DNA of 53,483 bases from Granulicella sp. S190. GTDB taxonomy: Bacteria; Acidobacteriota; Terriglobia; Terriglobales; Acidobacteriaceae. Location of the stretch: contig NZ_LMUD01000031.1 of NCBI RefSeq assembly GCF_009766095.1, positions 147,677-201,159 on the forward strand. Reading direction: 5' to 3'. The notes beneath the pieces are model-generated. The model worked only from the letters and a program-made list of their open reading frames with translations, was not told where the DNA came from and did not search any database. This document shows positions 51,198-53,483 of the stretch, piece by piece (the stretch's first letter is position 1; the number at the start of each line of letters is the position of its first letter). A program made the position numbers and the translations under genes.

Positions 51198-51340
51198 ACG
51201 TCTTTGGAACGCGAGAGACTCACGCGCTTCCTTAGTTATAACAAATCAGGATAAGGGGGTCAAAGTCGATCTGCTGTAAGTTCGGAGCATTGATGAACAA
51301 AAGGTAATTCGCTCGTCACTATGTGCTGTTGAAACGCTCT

Positions 51341-52168
51341 TTACGGGTAGAGCAGAACGGCAATGTTATAGGCCGTGAATGGACTATTGCGTGATGCGGA
51401 GCAGGCTCCTACGACGGCCTGGTGATATTTGCCCGATGCCAGCTTGCTTCGAAGCTGATTGGGAATCTGATCGAGGCTTCCTGCGGTGTAGCGCATGATG
51501 TACCAGGGTTGGCGAGCCCCCGCGTATCCAGTGGACATGGTGCAGGTCTGGCGGGCCTCTTCGGTGGTCTCTGCAACGCGCATTCCTGACTGCGCGATGA
51601 CACTGGCTACGGTGCGTTCTTGTTGATTGAGCGATAGCGTCTGAACCGTGCTCGCAAAATCTTCTACTGCATAGAGTTGGTTGTTGCGGGTCACGATCGC
51701 GATGCCGATGGAATCGACATTCGGATCCAGCAGATTAGCGCGGTGACCGGGCGAATGCATCCACAGGTTGTGGAGGATCACCGATGTGGGGGCCTCGCCT
51801 ACATTCTCTGTGATGAGGCTGAAGTGTGCGCCGGCATTGGCTCCGCGCTCTGCGAGTTCGGGTTCGCCCTCAAACTGGTGAGAGATTCCTTCACGGGCAG
51901 CCATCTCGCGGGCGTGTATGGCGGAGGCTTCGGCGAGGACCGGATCGAAGCGGAGGGGCTGGAGTCCTTGATTGACGCGGTCTTCATTCGCGGCAGCGAG
52001 GAGGTACTGCTCGGCGATGCTGAGATTCGACGCGGATTCAAGGAACCTGTTGCGAGGTTGAGCCTGTAGAACGGAAGAGGCCAGCAGCGCGGCGAACGCG
52101 AGCACCCACAGATACGATTTCGACAATGAAATCAGGGACTTATCACGCGTTGCGAAGATCGTCAGCAT
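51341..52168 (-). CDS. exported CAP/SCP-domain protein
   Basis: A CAP-superfamily (SCP/PR-1) protein of 275 residues from ATG 52168; a TTG 14 codons earlier is possible. A signal or anchor helix (LWVLAFAALLASSVLQAQ) precedes the CAP domain, residues about 45-170. The domain has NEDRVNQGLQPLRFDPVLAE, the His of SAIHAREMAAREGISH, ITENVGEAP and WMHSPGHRANLLDPNVDSIG, which are the CAP cavity His/Glu motifs. A C-terminal domain of about 100 residues is unassigned. CAP proteins are extracellular with varied roles; the bacterial function is open. It is the first host gene beyond the tRNA. Confidence 0.88.
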   Translation of the reverse strand: MLTIFATRDKSLISLSKSYLWVLAFAALLASSVLQAQPRNRFLESASNLSIAEQYLLAAANEDRVNQGLQPLRFDPVLAEASAIHAREMAAREGISHQFEGEPELAERGANAGAHFSLITENVGEAPTSVILHNLWMHSPGHRANLLDPNVDSIGIAIVTRNNQLYAVEDFASTVQTLSLNQQERTVASVIAQSGMRVAETTEEARQTCTMSTGYAGARQPWYIMRYTAGSLDQIPNQLRSKLASGKYHQAVVGACSASRNSPFTAYNIAVLLYP

Positions 52169-52324
52169 GTTGGTGATTTTAGGTTTGGGGTGCCTTGCTA
52201 GGTAATACAACTTTCCGGTCAGGGTGAGGATCGCTTCTATGAACTATAGGGTGGGACGCGAGATGGGCTAAAGAAAGATGCTTGGCCCGTCAAACTTTGG
52301 TACCAAAAAAAGTCTGACGTGGGG

Positions 52325-52349
52325 AAACCCTCATTTTGCAAGGGTTTTT
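52325..52349 (+). terminator. hairpin with T-run
   Basis: AAACCCT, a 9-nt loop, then AGGGTTT plus two more T and a further ATTTTT. It has the form of a + strand intrinsic terminator, though no + strand gene precedes it. On the - strand it would lie after the WecB-like gene. Confidence 0.4.
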
Positions 52350-52430
52350 AGATTTTTCGTGGTTTTTTCGATGGTGAAATGGTGGTGAGATTGTGGTGGA
52401 TTGCGTGGCTAACGTGGAGTTTTGGATGCC

Positions 52431-52451
52431 GTTTTTCGGGCGCCGAAAAAC
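52431..52451. repeat. perfect hairpin GTTTTTCGG-GCG-CCGAAAAAC
   Basis: A perfect 9-bp inverted repeat with a 3-nt loop, enclosed by ACGTGG (near 52423) and CCACGT (near 52455). On the - strand it lies about 90-110 nt after the WecB-like stop. It may be a terminator, a structured RNA, or a member of a genomic repeat family. Confidence 0.55.
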
Positions 52452-52540
52452 ACGCCACGTCTTGCAAGTTTATTTTCGAGCGAGCGTCATCCGGTGTCTC
52501 TTTTTGAGACTAGTACCCGACTGGTAAGAGACGAGCTTGT

Positions 52541-53317
52541 TTACGACTTGAGTTCGGGAAGCCGGCTGCGGTTTCGAAGCATGATAGCCAAAAGTTTGCG
52601 CGCATCCCAGTAGCGGGGAATGTAGCGACTGGGTTCGGCGAGGGAGCGGAAGAGCCAGCCGAGGTAGAACTTGTCGGCCCAGACCGGGATGTGGACCTGA
52701 TCGCCGGAGAGAAAGGCGATGGCCGCACCGATGCAGTGAATAGCTGGGCGGTAGGCGAGGTTGCGTTTGAGGTAGAGGCCGAGGCGCTCCTGGGTGCCTC
52801 CGCCGATGGTGACGATGAGGTGTTTGGGGCGGAGAAGATTGAGGCGTTCGAGCAGAGACGGATCGTCTATCGGTGCGCTGCCGTACATCGGGGCCATGTA
52901 GATGTTGTCTTCGGGGATAACGATTCCCTGTTTTGCCAGCCAGCTGAGATTGCGTTTTGCGCTTGCGGGACTGGCCATGATCCAGAGGGTGTTGCCGGGT
53001 TGGCGAACGTCCGGCTCCAAGAGAAGTTCGCGCAGATACTCGAGACCGGAGAGACGCTTGATGGGGACCGGCTGCAGGCGATTCCAGATGAGAACCATGA
53101 AGGCAGAGTCGGTGATGGCGAGGTCCGCGTTGAGCAGGGCGTCGCGATAGTCGGGGCTGCGGTCAAGATCTTTGAGGGCCGGGGCCGCAGGGACCACAAG
53201 AAGGCCTCCTTGCGTACGCATGATCTCGATCGCGTCTTTTGCGGAGCCGTCAAAGAAGTCGATACCAAGGATGCGGTGCGTGTGGGGAGGTGTCGGCATG
53301 AAGAGACGTATTTCCAT
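52541..53317 (-). CDS. WecB/TagA/CpsF-family glycosyltransferase
   Basis: A GT26-type glycosyltransferase of 258 residues, the family that transfers N-acetyl-mannosaminuronic acid, ManNAc or glucose to undecaprenyl-linked sugars in cell-surface polymer synthesis. The N-terminus has RILGIDFFDGSAKDAIEIM, the family Asp lies in ALLNADLAITDSAFMVLIW, and the C-terminus shows LIVTIGGGTQERLGLYLKRN, IHCIGAAIAFLSG and a Trp/Arg-rich tail (LGWLFRSLAEPSRYIPRYWD) for membrane contact. The usual DG of the active site is replaced by TDS, worth checking. No other surface-polysaccharide gene is in the window, so the pathway lies beyond the right edge. Confidence 0.85.
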   Translation of the reverse strand: MEIRLFMPTPPHTHRILGIDFFDGSAKDAIEIMRTQGGLLVVPAAPALKDLDRSPDYRDALLNADLAITDSAFMVLIWNRLQPVPIKRLSGLEYLRELLLEPDVRQPGNTLWIMASPASAKRNLSWLAKQGIVIPEDNIYMAPMYGSAPIDDPSLLERLNLLRPKHLIVTIGGGTQERLGLYLKRNLAYRPAIHCIGAAIAFLSGDQVHIPVWADKFYLGWLFRSLAEPSRYIPRYWDARKLLAIMLRNRSRLPELKS

Positions 53318-53470
53318 CTTATTTCAGATGCGAAGGGTTTGGCGCCCTACAACCCTTGCTGCAGTTCGTCATCTGTTACCTACAAGGCGACATGAACGAA
53401 GCCGCTGTGCGGCGGACGCATTCGCGTGCGCTGGGCGAGCGGTTGAGGTGATGATCTAGCGTTTGTCGCA

Positions 53471-53481
53471 GAGAAGGAGGA
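53471..53481 (+). promoter_or_regulatory. ribosome site at the right edge
   Basis: AGAAGGAGGAT is an almost ideal Shine-Dalgarno sequence two bases before the window ends, suggesting a + strand gene that starts just outside. Confidence 0.45.
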
Positions 53482-53483
53482 TT

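Larger units (their letters stand above)
52169..52540. other. 372-bp structured non-coding region
   Basis: No ORF here is convincing. The strand composition is strongly skewed (G/T-rich on +, with repeated TGGTG between 52374 and 52420). It holds three inverted repeats: TTTGGTACCAAA near 52297, AAACCCT/AGGGTTT at 52325-52347 followed by T-runs, and GTTTTTCGG-GCG-CCGAAAAAC at 52431-52451 with an outer ACGTGG/CCACGT stem. Upstream of it is the leftward CAP gene, to the right the end of the leftward WecB gene. Confidence 0.5.

Noticed and set aside
53318..53483. Tail of a - strand gene entering from the right edge
   Set aside because: A frame is open for about 35 codons from the edge, but its composition is not convincing and no family is recognisable.

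Overview
The window looks like chromosomal DNA of a soil-type Acidobacteriota (Acidobacteriaceae/Terriglobia style). This is inferred from gene content only: many tripartite efflux pumps, secreted ThuA-like proteins, a TolB/TPR regulator with the approximately 100-residue N-terminal domain common in that phylum, LytS/LytTR signalling, and Tat-exported enzymes. No rRNA or other taxonomic marker is present. One tRNA gene (tRNA-Asn) lies at the right.

Layout. 1-13 kb: a FixJ-type response regulator, an MdtB/C-type RND permease with its adaptor, a divergent LytS kinase/LytTR regulator pair, two tandem secreted ThuA-domain proteins, a YncE-like beta-propeller coupled to a YjbQ protein, and a TolB/TPR protein. 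13-25.5 kb: a pseudo-receiver protein, UspA and a complete EmrA-EmrB-TolC pump on the + strand, converging on a complete RND permease-adaptor-TolC pump on the - strand. 25.6-28.2 kb: topoisomerase IB and a DoxX-like membrane protein. 28.2-33.4 kb: an oxidative (non-phosphorylating) L-fucose catabolic locus: L-fuconate dehydratase, diketo-deoxy-fuconate hydrolase, FucU/RbsD mutarotase and an IclR regulator on one strand, two SDR dehydrogenases divergently on the other. The lactonase and a sugar transporter are not visible. 33.4-41.5 kb: a small Xre regulator, an A-type Fe-S carrier, small membrane proteins, an exported RidA paired with a Tat-exported flavin amine oxidase, a Tat-exported DUF3863-like protein, a DHA2 drug exporter and a frameshifted SnoaL-like gene.

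41.6-51.2 kb is the standout. It is a 9.5-kb element integrated in the tRNA-Asn gene, bounded by a 38-bp perfect direct repeat of the tRNA 3' part. It carries a complete tyrosine integrase, an MmeI-like one-protein restriction-modification enzyme, an HK97-type prohead protease with a ten-cysteine acidic tail, an HK97-fold major capsid protein, three short overlapping ORFs, a replication-initiation-type protein, an AlpA/Xis-like HTH protein and a repressor-like protein. There is no terminase, portal or tail gene. This is the architecture of a capsid-encoding phage satellite rather than a prophage, and is my best candidate for an undescribed system. Repeated TGTAGC motifs sit just inside both ends.

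51.3-53.5 kb returns to host genes: a CAP-domain protein and a WecB/TagA/CpsF glycosyltransferase, separated by a structured non-coding block rich in inverted repeats.
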